A DNA stretch of 64,000 bases, taken from NCBI GenBank assembly GCA_016930575.1, contig JAFGGL010000065.1, positions 28,895 through 92,894 of the forward strand. The letters are read 5' to 3'. Positions 41,251 to 49,197 of this stretch are shown piece after piece. A program made the translations under genes and the position numbers. Source of the DNA: Clostridiales bacterium (GTDB lineage Bacteria; Bacillota; Clostridia; Christensenellales; Aristaeellaceae). The notes under the pieces were generated by a model. That model was not told the origin of the DNA. It searched no databases and worked only from the letters and a program-made list of their open reading frames with translations. How positions within the stretch are numbered: the stretch's first letter is position 1; each line of letters begins with the position of its first letter.

Positions 41251-41895
41251 TTATTGCAGCGCGTTCAATCTTTCTGCCAGATCGTGCAGTGATTTGATGA
41301 CGTCAGACAGGCAATATCCGTCGGAACCCTGAATCAATAGATTAGAGTTGATTTCGAGCTGTATCGCGGGGATATCGGAACAGCTGGCCACGGTCGCGCA
41401 TACGGTGTTGGGCTTCTCGGCCGCAAAAGGCTCGTCGACAGTGATATTCTTAATACCGTTTGGTAAAAAACAGTCGCGAATAACATCGATTAATTCGTTC
41501 TGGCCGGCGATATTTTTTCCGTATCCGGTCCCGACGCAGATATCCATCTCGCGTTCGGAATTGAGTTGATGCAGATCGATAAGGTAGCGGATGTCGTGCT
41601 TCTTGATAAAGCGGCACAGCGCCTCGCGGTAGTCGCTGACCGGGTCGTGATTGGCGTCGTCGCCCAAATGGCGGGTTTTATAGATGACGGGGTAATTGTA
41701 GTCTTCATTCAACAGTTTGCAGAGAATGCCGGTATGGCGTTCAGCCGCTTTGTTTGTGCCGTTGCGTGTCTGGAGTACGGCGTGCGGGGCCGAAAACATC
41801 ACGATGCCGGTACCGTTCAGTATTTCAAAACTGGCTTTGTGATCCTCATCGGTAAAATATGCAAGCGCGCGGTCCAGTTGCTGCTCACAGGTCAT
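41251..41895 (-). CDS. N-formylglutamate amidohydrolase-like enzyme
   Basis: A 214-residue zinc hydrolase-like protein. Candidate metal and catalytic residues follow the N-formylglutamate amidohydrolase pattern: SAPHAV (H38), ERHTG, ANHDPVSDYR (H83, D84), LIDLHQLNSER (D107, H109) and the late IQLEIN (E181). It is shorter than typical deformylases and lacks the histidine-utilisation context, so the substrate is probably another N-acyl or glutamyl amide. It starts the operon with two ATP-grasp ligases. Start ATG 41895 follows GGAGGGACACCC; the open frame to 41955 runs through the promoter. Confidence 0.78.
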   Translation of the reverse strand: MTCEQQLDRALAYFTDEDHKASFEILNGTGIVMFSAPHAVLQTRNGTNKAAERHTGILCKLLNEDYNYPVIYKTRHLGDDANHDPVSDYREALCRFIKKHDIRYLIDLHQLNSEREMDICVGTGYGKNIAGQNELIDVIRDCFLPNGIKNITVDEPFAAEKPNTVCATVASCSDIPAIQLEINSNLLIQGSDGYCLSDVIKSLHDLAERLNALQ

Positions 41896-41945
41896 GGGTG
41901 TCCCTCCTAGGCTTACTTCAATGGTGAAGGTAAATGCCAAGGAGT

Positions 41946-41974
41946 ACTGTAGCACGAGTGAGAATGATTGTCAA
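41946..41974 (-). promoter_or_regulatory. Promoter of the amidohydrolase/ATP-grasp operon
   Basis: On the minus strand TTGACA (41974-41969) and TACAGT (41951-41946) are 17 bases apart. The -35 overlaps the -35 of the divergent tcdA promoter. Confidence 0.7.
41959..41973. promoter_or_regulatory. Fur-family 7-1-7 box between divergent promoters
   Basis: TGAGAAT-G-ATTGTCA matches 13 of 15 positions of the Fur 7-1-7 consensus TGATAATnATTATCA and is itself a near-perfect inverted repeat (6 of 7). It overlaps the -35 hexamers of both divergent promoters, so a bound regulator could close both. No Fur-family gene is in the window. Confidence 0.6.
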
Positions 41975-41996
41975 TTTACAGTTGTTGATGTATGAT
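41968..41996 (+). promoter_or_regulatory. Promoter of the tcdA operon
   Basis: TTGTCA (41968-41973) and TATGAT (41991-41996) are 17 bases apart, 37 bases before the tcdA start. Confidence 0.75.
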
Positions 41997-42033
41997 GAAA
42001 AGGCCGTGAAAAGGGCGGGAACGGAGGTCGGCA

Positions 42034-42780
42034 ATGGAAATGCGCACGAATGCGAAGCAGCGGGACGCGAGGACCGCCTTGTTGTTTTCCGGGGAGCAGC
42101 TTGCCGCCTTAAAGAGCGCGCATGTGATGATTTTCGGCCTCGGCGGGGTCGGCGGTTACGCCGCAGAAGCCCTCGGCAGGATGGGAATCGGGAAGCTGAT
42201 GATCGTTGATAAGGATCGTTTTGAATTGAGCAATATCAACCGCCAGATCTGCGCGCTGACGTCTACGGTCGGGAAACCCAAAGCGGAGGTCACAAGGCAG
42301 CGGCTTTTGGATATCAATCCCGACGCTGAAGTGATCGCCATAGAAAAATTCCATCTGCCGAAAACGCCCGTGCCGATCCCAGGCGACGTGGATATCGTGA
42401 TCGACGCCGTCGATACCGTAGCCGCTAAACTTTACATTATCGAAACCTGTTTTCAGAGGAATATCCGGGTGATCTCCTGTATGGGGATGGGGAACAGGCT
42501 GGACCCGTCCCGGATCCAACTCGGCGATATCTATGATACGAGCAACTGCGCGCTGTCCCGCGTGATTCGAAAGGAACTGCGCAAGCGCGGTATTCCGTCC
42601 TTACGCTGCGTGTACTCCACAGAGGAAGCCGCACGGAGTGACGGAGACCTGCAGATTAAGAAAAAAAGCCGCCCCGCGCCAGGCTCGGTAGCGTATGTTC
42701 CCTCCATTGCGGGATTGCTGATGGCTTACGACGCGGTGCATATGCTGATCAACAAAACAGATTCGGGGGATCGTTGTTGA
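42034..42780 (+). CDS. tcdA: tRNA threonylcarbamoyladenosine dehydratase TcdA
   Basis: An E1-like enzyme that uses ATP to cyclise t6A37 of tRNA to ct6A. The 248 residues have the ATP-binding loop GLGGVGGYAAEAL (about 35-47), the D59-containing IVDKDRF and the adenylation motif SNINRQ, with DAVDTVAAK and a cysteine in TSNCALSRVIRKEL. Length is close to known TcdA. It uses ATG 42034, with GGAGG just upstream, and overlaps the next gene by seven bases. Its coupling to a glycerol-3-phosphate dehydrogenase-like gene looks like operon convenience. Confidence 0.9.
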   Translation: MEMRTNAKQRDARTALLFSGEQLAALKSAHVMIFGLGGVGGYAAEALGRMGIGKLMIVDKDRFELSNINRQICALTSTVGKPKAEVTRQRLLDINPDAEVIAIEKFHLPKTPVPIPGDVDIVIDAVDTVAAKLYIIETCFQRNIRVISCMGMGNRLDPSRIQLGDIYDTSNCALSRVIRKELRKRGIPSLRCVYSTEEAARSDGDLQIKKKSRPAPGSVAYVPSIAGLLMAYDAVHMLINKTDSGDRC

Positions 42781-44240
42781 AACCAAAGATCGTTATAATC
42801 GGCGGCGGTGTGATCGGCTGCGCGGTCGCGCGCGAATTGAGCGCATTTTCAGCGGATATCCTGCTGCTGGAGCGCGCAGTGGACGTTGCGGAAGGCGCGA
42901 GCAAGGCCAACAGCGGGCTTGTGCACGCCGGATTTCACGCGGCGCCTGGTACGCAAAAGGCCATGTTCAACGTGCAGGGCGGCAGGATGTTTGAAGCGCT
43001 GTGCAAGCAGCTTGGCGTGCCGTATCGCCGTAACGGCGCTATGGTGCTCGCTTTCAATAAACAACAGCTTGATATCCTGCATGAATTGCTGGAGCAGGGG
43101 AAGGCAAACGGCGTCGACGGGCTGGAAATCATCGGCCGGGAACAAGTCCTTGCGTTTGAGGAGCATACCAATCCCACCGTGGAAGCCGCGCTGTTTGCCA
43201 AAAGCGCCGCGGTCACATCGCCGTACGAACTCACCTATGCGCTGGCAGACCACGCGAACGTCAACGGCGTCGGTTTTCAATTGAACACGGAAGTATATAG
43301 TATAGAGCAATGTGAAAAGTGCTTTCGTGTGGATACGAACAAGGGAAGCATGATCTCAGATATCGTCATCAACTGCGCCGGCACAGGCGCAGGCAGGCTG
43401 CATAACCAAATATCCGATCGTAAAGTGAATATCGTTTCCCGAAAGGGCGAGTACTATCTGCTCGATCACGACAACAGGCCGATGTTTTCGCACACCATGT
43501 TTCAAACGCCGACCGGGATGGGGAAGGGCGTCTTGATCACACCGACCGTTCACGACGGGTTGATACTCGGCCCGACCGCTTTGGATATTGACGACGATGC
43601 GGACGTTTCCACGACGGTGGACGCGCTGAAGACAATCCGGGAGATCACGAGTATCACCTGGCCGCAGGAGAGCCTGAAAACGGTCGTTACGACCTTTGCG
43701 GGCATCCGCGCGCACGAGACCGGCGGAGACTTTATCGTAGGCGCCGTAGACGGAGCAGAAGGCGCATACGAGGCGATCGGTATCGAAAGTCCGGGGCTTT
43801 CCTCCGCGCCGGCGATCGGCCTGTATATCGCGGATAGGATCGCGGAAGATTTCCATTTGCATCGTAAGCCAAAGCGCATCCCACCGCCTGCGCGGCCGAA
43901 ATCTTTCGCGGATATGACGGTTAAGGAAAAGCGGCATGCGTACCGGCAGGATCCCGCTTACGGCAGCGTGGTATGCCGCTGCGAGCAGATCACTGAAGCG
44001 GAAGTGCGCGCGGCCATCCGCAGGCCGGTAGGCGCGACGACGGTGGACGGCGTCAAGCGGCGCACCAGGGCGGGAATGGGCCGTTGTCAAGGCGGGTTTT
44101 GCTCCCCGAGGGTGATGGAGATACTCAGCGAAGAGCTCGGTATTGTGCTGAATCAAGTCACGAAATCAGGCGGCAGCAGCAGGATGCTGTCAAACAGAAT
44201 AGAAGACGCGTTTCTGGAAATGGATGGCAAACATGAATGA
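42774..44240 (+). CDS. FAD-dependent glycerol-3-phosphate dehydrogenase-like protein (GlpA type)
   Basis: A 488-residue flavoprotein oxidoreductase. The N-terminal FAD site is IVIIGGGVIGCAVAREL; the DAO fold continues with SKANSGLVHAGFH and AGIRAHETGGDF. A C-terminal BFD-like [2Fe-2S] domain is shown by VVCRCEQITEAEV and RCQGGFCSP. This matches the anaerobic GlpA-like subunit found with a GlpB-like protein and DUF1667 in clostridia and Thermotoga. The start is TTG (42774 or 42777) with GGGGGA close upstream, overlapping tcdA. No glycerol kinase or facilitator is present. Confidence 0.88.
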   Translation: MLKPKIVIIGGGVIGCAVARELSAFSADILLLERAVDVAEGASKANSGLVHAGFHAAPGTQKAMFNVQGGRMFEALCKQLGVPYRRNGAMVLAFNKQQLDILHELLEQGKANGVDGLEIIGREQVLAFEEHTNPTVEAALFAKSAAVTSPYELTYALADHANVNGVGFQLNTEVYSIEQCEKCFRVDTNKGSMISDIVINCAGTGAGRLHNQISDRKVNIVSRKGEYYLLDHDNRPMFSHTMFQTPTGMGKGVLITPTVHDGLILGPTALDIDDDADVSTTVDALKTIREITSITWPQESLKTVVTTFAGIRAHETGGDFIVGAVDGAEGAYEAIGIESPGLSSAPAIGLYIADRIAEDFHLHRKPKRIPPPARPKSFADMTVKEKRHAYRQDPAYGSVVCRCEQITEAEVRAAIRRPVGATTVDGVKRRTRAGMGRCQGGFCSPRVMEILSEELGIVLNQVTKSGGSSRMLSNRIEDAFLEMDGKHE

Positions 44241-45504
44241 GATGTATGTGGATGTGCTGATCATCGGCGCGGGCCCCGCCGGCATGGCGGCGGGGATCGC
44301 GGCCAGGGAAGCCGGCCTCGAAAACGTGCTGATACTCGAACGTGAGAACGAAATCGGCGGCATCCTGAAGCAATGCATCCACAACGGCTTCGGCCTGCAC
44401 CGTTTCAAGGAGGAGCTGACGGGACCGGAATACGCGCAGCGCGATATCGACCGCATGGAGGAACTCGGCGTCGCGGTGCAGTGCGACACGATGGTCATCG
44501 AAATCGACAGTGGAAAGCGTGTAACGGCCGTTTCCAGGACGCACGGCGTGCAGGTATTCCGCGCAGGCGCCGTCATTCTGGCCATGGGCTGCCGCGAGCG
44601 CCCCAGAGGCGCGCTGGCGATCCCGGGAACGCGTCCGGCGGGAATCTTCTCCGCGGGAACTGCGCAGAAACTGGTGAACATGCACGGTTTCATGCCCGGC
44701 AGGCGCGTTGTGATACTCGGCAGCGGCGATATCGGGCTGATCATGGCGCGGAGGATGACCCTGCAGGGCGCTGAAGTGCTTGCCTGCGCGGAAATCATGC
44801 CGTACTCGAGCGGATTGAACCGCAACATCGTGCAATGCCTGCAGGATTACGATATCCCTTTGCTTTTGAGCCATACTGTCGTCGATATCAGGGGAAGGGA
44901 ACGGCTGGAAGGCGTGACCATAGCAAGGGTAGACGAAAAGCTCCAGCCGATTCCGAAAACCGAAACGGAATACGCCTGCGATACGCTGCTGCTGTCCGTC
45001 GGGTTGATTCCAGAAAACGAACTTTCAAAACAAATCGGTGTAGAGCTGTCCGCCGTCACACAGGGCGCGGTGGTTGACGATACACTGCAGACGAGCATAG
45101 ACGGTGTATTCGCCTGCGGGAACGTGCTGCACGTGCACGATCTGGTCGATTTCGTCAGCGAGGAAAGCGCAAAGGCGGGGAGAGCCGCGGCCGACTACTT
45201 GTTGGGGAAAAGAAGAGCACCATCTGAAAGTATTCCTGTTGCGGACGGCAGCGGCGTACGCGGCGTCGTTCCCCAGCGGCTTTGCAAACCTGCGAATAAC
45301 GCACAGGCGTCCGGCGTCCGTTTCATGTTCCGGCCGGACAGGGTATATCAAAATGTGAAAGTAGAAGTGCTGGATGGGAAGCATACGGTGAAATCAGTGA
45401 AAAGGCGCATCCTTGCGCCGGGAGAAATGGCGGAGATCCCGCTTTCCGCCGGAGACATACAATCGCTTTCGGGGAACACCGTCACAGTGCAGATTATGGA
45501 ATAG
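44224..45504 (+). CDS. NAD(P)/FAD-dependent oxidoreductase (GlpB-like partner)
   Basis: A 426-residue pyridine nucleotide-disulfide-type oxidoreductase. It has the FAD loop VLIIGAGPAGMAAGIAAREAG (split by VD at its front), a GGILKQCIHNGFG segment typical of this subfamily, the second dinucleotide site VVILGSGDIGLIMARR and the FAD-closing IDGVFACGNVLHVHDLVDFVSEE. The last 90 residues form a small extra domain. It overlaps the GlpA-like gene by 17 bases and precedes DUF1667 by nine bases; the three probably form one complex passing electrons from glycerol 3-phosphate or a related substrate. Confidence 0.88.
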   Translation: MANMNEMYVDVLIIGAGPAGMAAGIAAREAGLENVLILERENEIGGILKQCIHNGFGLHRFKEELTGPEYAQRDIDRMEELGVAVQCDTMVIEIDSGKRVTAVSRTHGVQVFRAGAVILAMGCRERPRGALAIPGTRPAGIFSAGTAQKLVNMHGFMPGRRVVILGSGDIGLIMARRMTLQGAEVLACAEIMPYSSGLNRNIVQCLQDYDIPLLLSHTVVDIRGRERLEGVTIARVDEKLQPIPKTETEYACDTLLLSVGLIPENELSKQIGVELSAVTQGAVVDDTLQTSIDGVFACGNVLHVHDLVDFVSEESAKAGRAAADYLLGKRRAPSESIPVADGSGVRGVVPQRLCKPANNAQASGVRFMFRPDRVYQNVKVEVLDGKHTVKSVKRRILAPGEMAEIPLSAGDIQSLSGNTVTVQIME

Positions 45505-45513
45505 GGGTAGACG

Positions 45514-45867
45514 ATGAAACAGACGATCACCTGTATCAACTGCCCGATCGGCTGCCGCATGACGGTGGAAACAAACGGGGATGAAATTGTAAATATCGAC
45601 GGCGCAAGCTGCAAGCGCGGCGCCGATTACGCAAAACAGGAGGCGGTTTCGCCCCGGCGCATGGTGACCGCCGTCGTGAACGTTCCAAGCTGCCAGACCC
45701 CCTTGAGCGTCAAGACCGAAAGCCCGATTCCCAAGGACAGGATATTCGACTGTATGAGAGCCATCGGAAACGCCGAACTCAAAACGCCGATCCGTATGGG
45801 CGAGGTCGTTTGTGAAAACGTATGCGGGACCGGGGTTAACGTCGTGTCGACGCGCGACCTCCCCTGA
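45514..45867 (+). CDS. DUF1667 protein, third component of the GlpAB-like complex
   Basis: A 117-residue protein with conserved cysteines. The N-terminal CINCPIGCRMTV looks like a metal or iron-sulfur site related to molybdopterin-oxidoreductase N-termini; further cysteines are in ASCKRGADYA, PSCQTP and CENVCGTG. DUF1667 genes regularly accompany the two preceding oxidoreductases. The start ATG 45514 lies nine bases after the preceding stop. An electron-transfer role is inferred, not shown. Confidence 0.85.
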   Translation: MKQTITCINCPIGCRMTVETNGDEIVNIDGASCKRGADYAKQEAVSPRRMVTAVVNVPSCQTPLSVKTESPIPKDRIFDCMRAIGNAELKTPIRMGEVVCENVCGTGVNVVSTRDLP

Positions 45868-45873
45868 GCCTGC

Positions 45874-45902
45874 TTGCGGCGGCTACTGTTTCGTGCTATG
45901 AT
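45874..45902 (+). promoter_or_regulatory. Promoter before the DivIC-like gene
   Basis: TTGCGG (45874-45879) and TATGAT (45897-45902) are 17 bases apart, and a TG at 45894-45895 makes an extended -10. Confidence 0.6.
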
Positions 45903-45943
45903 TCTGTTGCAAGGTTCACTATCTGTTTCGGAAGGGTGATCGT

Positions 45944-46246
45944 ATGCCCGTCAGAGTGAGAGTGATCTCGGTAATTGTCATCGTCGTCGTGATTGTAATC
46001 GGGTTTACGTTTCTATTCTTTCAGAAAAAAAACACGATGAGACGGCTGGACGAACAGTATTTCGAATCGCTGTCCTACCATCAGTACCTGGAGAAAAAGG
46101 AAAGCACGCTGCGGGAAACGCTGGACGCCATGGGCACCGACGCGTTTATCGAGTATCTTGCGCGAACGCTGTACGGATATATGAAAGCGGACGAGCTCCG
46201 TTTTGTGATCACCAACACGGAAGAGCTCTACGGATATCAGGATTAG
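45944..46246 (+). CDS. FtsB/DivIC-type septum formation protein
   Basis: A 100-residue bitopic membrane protein. A short basic N-terminus and one transmembrane helix (about 7-27) are followed by a short coiled coil and the family C-terminal pattern FIEYLARTLYGYMKADELRFVI, equivalent to 'yiEkiARekLglvkpgEi.f' in DivIC/FtsB. These proteins link late division components. The coiled coil is shorter than usual. The ppx gene begins nine bases downstream, an arrangement also seen in other clostridia, sometimes with an S1-domain gene between. Confidence 0.75.
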   Translation: MPVRVRVISVIVIVVVIVIGFTFLFFQKKNTMRRLDEQYFESLSYHQYLEKKESTLRETLDAMGTDAFIEYLARTLYGYMKADELRFVITNTEELYGYQD

Positions 46247-46255
46247 GGTGATGAT

Positions 46256-47149
46256 TTGAGAGCGGCGATCATCGGCATCGGCTCCAATTCGCTTAGACTC
46301 CTGGTTGCCGATATAATAGGCGGAGCACAGACCGCAGTCCTGCGGGAACGCATAGGACTGCGTGTTTTTGCGTCGCTCAACGAGCGGCATGAAATCGACG
46401 AAACTATGATTCACAACGCATGCGAGGCTGTGGCGCTGATGAAAGAGACCGCAATCAGGCAGAGTGCGGATATCATACGGCTGTTTGCGACCAGCGCCGT
46501 ACGCGACGCGGCAAACAAAACCGCCCTGGCGGACGCGCTGATGAGAAAAACCGGGATCACGCTTGATATCCTTACCGGAGAAACGGAAGCAAAGCTTTCA
46601 TTCCTCGGTGCGACGGGAAACGGAAGCGCAGGCGTGATCGATATCGGCGGCGGTTCCACGGAGATCGTCATCGGCGATCACGGACAGATCGCATTCGCGT
46701 GCAGCCTTCAGGCAGGCGCGGTGCGCCTGTTTCGGGAGTTGCAGATCAAATCAGCTTCGGGTGTGCGGCGGGTCATGGATGCCGTTGAGGAATTATTAGC
46801 ATCTCACATGGTGAAGATAAAACAACAAAAAGCGCCAAGCGAATGGCTTGGCGTCGGCGGTACGCTGACGGCAGCCGCAACGTACGTTCAGGATATCCCA
46901 TGGAATTCACACGGCCGTATCCACGGATTCATTCTGGAACGTCCCGATATCCGGCGCGTAACGGAAACCCTTGCAGGTATGACGTTAAAAAGGCGCCTTT
47001 CACTTGAGACCATCCCGCCGGACAGGGCGGATATCATCGTGCACGGATTCGCGATTTTGCTTTCCTGTATGGAAACGTTGAAAATCAATGAAATTAAGGT
47101 ATCCGAGCATACGAATCTAGACGGATACCTGATTACAGCGGGCGAATGA
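46256..47149 (+). CDS. Ppx/GppA family phosphatase
   Basis: A 297-residue member of the exopolyphosphatase/guanosine pentaphosphate phosphatase family, one acetate-kinase-type domain pair only. Phosphate-binding loops are visible as IGIGSNSLRLLVAD near the start and GVIDIGGGSTEIVIGD near 125-140; TSAVRDAANK follows the usual ATSAxRxA pattern and LGVGGTLT comes late. It cannot be assigned to polyphosphate or pppGpp by eye. The start is TTG 46256 with AGGGTGAT upstream. Its 3' end overlaps the convergent CofE-like gene by 17 bases. Confidence 0.88.
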   Translation: MRAAIIGIGSNSLRLLVADIIGGAQTAVLRERIGLRVFASLNERHEIDETMIHNACEAVALMKETAIRQSADIIRLFATSAVRDAANKTALADALMRKTGITLDILTGETEAKLSFLGATGNGSAGVIDIGGGSTEIVIGDHGQIAFACSLQAGAVRLFRELQIKSASGVRRVMDAVEELLASHMVKIKQQKAPSEWLGVGGTLTAAATYVQDIPWNSHGRIHGFILERPDIRRVTETLAGMTLKRRLSLETIPPDRADIIVHGFAILLSCMETLKINEIKVSEHTNLDGYLITAGE

Positions 47150-47876
47150 GAATCAGTGGCGTAAGCTCGTCGCCCTGTCCGCTGGGGTTGTCGCGCATTG
47201 CGTCCTGAATCTGTTCGTCCGTCAGCGGGAAGCTCTTCGACTTGCCAAGCTGGTCGCGCTGGAGATCGTTGGCGTCCATCAGCACGACGGGGATGCCCGT
47301 CTCATCCGCCAACTCGTCGCAGAGCTCGTTGGGATTGGGCGGATTGATGGTTGCCAGCTCGTGATAGCGTTTGAAACTCGAACGGAAATAAAAACCGTCG
47401 ATTCCGCCGACGCCCTTCCCGCAGACTTTATAGAACACGCCCTTAACGCCGAACGGCCGCGTGACCGCGCTGAGCAACGCCGCAAGCAGCACGCGCGGAA
47501 GGCCGACCATATCAATCACAAGCTGCAGCTTGTAGGGCTCGTGCATACCAACGCCGGTGGAATTGATGCCCGCAAAACGCCACATCAGCTTCGCAAAAAA
47601 ACCGGGTTTCACCTGATCGCGGGTGCGCACGTTCCCAGAGCACATGCACATCACCTTCGCACCGAAGGACAGCACGTCGCCGTCTTTAATCAGGGGGCGT
47701 ACGTATTTCTCCACAAGCGCCGTCTTGCTTTCGCCGACCTCCACAAAGTGCGTCTGAATTGCATAGCGCCGGTATTTCTTCCCGTCTTTCCCTTCGATCA
47801 CGCCGCGGTCGAAATACACGATCTCGTTCTGTTCCATCCGCTGCAACTTGAGATTTCTCCCTTTGTCCTCGGCCAT
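47133..47876 (-). CDS. CofE-like (F420-0:gamma-glutamyl ligase family) protein
   Basis: A 247-residue protein of the coenzyme F420-0:L-glutamate ligase fold. Family-like parts are the N-terminal RRYAIQTHFVEVGESKTALVEKYVRPLIKDGDVLSFGAKVM, the VCGKGVGGIDGFY loop and the IPVVLMDANDL strand. No other F420 gene is in the window and most Firmicutes do not make F420, so the product is probably a relative used for another gamma-glutamyl or amide bond. It has an internal hydrophobic stretch (about 122-145) unusual for CofE. Start ATG 47876 follows AGGGGGG. Confidence 0.7.
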   Translation of the reverse strand: MAEDKGRNLKLQRMEQNEIVYFDRGVIEGKDGKKYRRYAIQTHFVEVGESKTALVEKYVRPLIKDGDVLSFGAKVMCMCSGNVRTRDQVKPGFFAKLMWRFAGINSTGVGMHEPYKLQLVIDMVGLPRVLLAALLSAVTRPFGVKGVFYKVCGKGVGGIDGFYFRSSFKRYHELATINPPNPNELCDELADETGIPVVLMDANDLQRDQLGKSKSFPLTDEQIQDAMRDNPSGQGDELTPLILIRPL

Positions 47877-47889
47877 CCTGTCTGCCCCC

Positions 47890-49065
47890 CTAAATATGGT
47901 CAAAGAAGGCGTCGCCTTCCTCGCCGCAAAGAATTCCGTGCTCGTTAAAGCGAAGAACTACCGGGTTCGCCTCGATATATTTCAGTATCGTGTCAAAGCG
48001 CACGCTCTCGGCAAAAGTCAGCAGCGTAAACGCTTCGCCGTGCTTCTTGGCGCGTCCCGTACGGCCGATACGGTGCAGGTAATACTCGTTTTCGTTGGGA
48101 AGGTCGTAGTTGATCACGGCTTCCACGTCGTCCACGTCGATGCCGCGTGCCGCGACGTCGGTGGCAAGCAATATCTGAAACTTGCCTTTACGAAACGCCT
48201 GCATCACCTTGTTGCGCGCGCCCTGCCGCATATCGCCATGCAGGCATTCCGCCCCGTACCCGGCCTTTTGCATGCGGTTGCAGAGGCGCTGCGTCATATC
48301 CTTGGTGTTCACAAAGACCATCACGCGGCTGAATTCGTCGCTATCAAGCAAATACAGCAGATGCTCGTATTTATTCTTGGGCTCGGATTCAATCACATAC
48401 TGCGTAATCTTCGGGCGGTTTTCCTTAGTGGCGGGGATGATGACCTCAACGGGATCCTGCTGGTATTTCCACGCGATGGTCTGCACGTCCGGATTGGTGG
48501 TTGCGGAGTATAGCACCAGCTGGCGGTCGGCGGGTGTCGCTTCGATGATCTTCGTCACGTCTTTCACAAAGCCCATATCCAGCATTTCGTCGGCCTCGTC
48601 CAGCACCATGGTGTGAACGTTGTCCAGGCGGACGTTGCCGCGGTTCATGTGGTCCAGCAGCCGTCCGGGCGTTGCGATGATGATCTGCGGATTTTGCTTC
48701 AGCTGATTGATCTGCTTGACGATCGGCTGTCCGCCGTAGAGTACCGCGATCTTCACGCCGGGGATATACTGTGCCAGGCTGCGCAGCTCTTCGGCGATCT
48801 GCAAACTCAGCTCACGGGTGGGGGCGACGACCAATTCCTGAATGCGTCTGTCGGATAGGTTCACGTACTCCAGCATCGGGATCCCAAATGCGATGGTTTT
48901 TCCGGTTCCGGTCGGCGCGATGGCGATCACGTCGCGCCCTTCCATCATCAGGGGGAGCGTCTCCGCCTGTACGGGCGTCATGACGCGGATATTCATGGTA
49001 TCCAGTGCGCGGAGCACCTCTTTGCTGATGTCCGCGCCGATAAATGCGTTTTGATCTTCCGGCAA
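47890..49065 (-). CDS. DEAD-box RNA helicase
   Basis: An ATP-dependent RNA helicase of 391 residues, just the two RecA-like domains without a long C-terminal RNA-binding tail. Motifs are complete: Q motif with MTPVQAETLP, APTGTGKT (motif I), PTRELSLQ, TPGRLLDH, DEAD, SAT, HGDMRQGAR, ATDVAARGIDV and HRIGRTGR. The likely start is TTG 49065 with AAGGAG six bases upstream; the longer frame to 49116 has none. The 13-base gap to the CofE-like gene suggests cotranscription. Confidence 0.93.
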   Translation of the reverse strand: MPEDQNAFIGADISKEVLRALDTMNIRVMTPVQAETLPLMMEGRDVIAIAPTGTGKTIAFGIPMLEYVNLSDRRIQELVVAPTRELSLQIAEELRSLAQYIPGVKIAVLYGGQPIVKQINQLKQNPQIIIATPGRLLDHMNRGNVRLDNVHTMVLDEADEMLDMGFVKDVTKIIEATPADRQLVLYSATTNPDVQTIAWKYQQDPVEVIIPATKENRPKITQYVIESEPKNKYEHLLYLLDSDEFSRVMVFVNTKDMTQRLCNRMQKAGYGAECLHGDMRQGARNKVMQAFRKGKFQILLATDVAARGIDVDDVEAVINYDLPNENEYYLHRIGRTGRAKKHGEAFTLLTFAESVRFDTILKYIEANPVVLRFNEHGILCGEEGDAFFDHI

Positions 49066-49153
49066 AATAATCTCCTTATTTGTTGAATAACAAGCGATAT
49101 GGCCATAAACAACCAAATTCCTGTATTCGACGGAATTGCGTTTTTTCCTGCTA

Positions 49154-49180
49154 TGCTATACTATATACAGCACAGCTGTG
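49154..49180 (+). promoter_or_regulatory. Extended -10 promoter and palindrome of the XRE/S24 gene
   Basis: TGCTATACT (49154-49162) is an extended -10; the -35 is weak. A perfect palindrome CACAGCTGTG (49171-49180) lies at the expected transcription start and could be an autoregulatory site for the encoded repressor. Confidence 0.45.
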
Positions 49181-49197
49181 GCACGGAGGAATGCATC

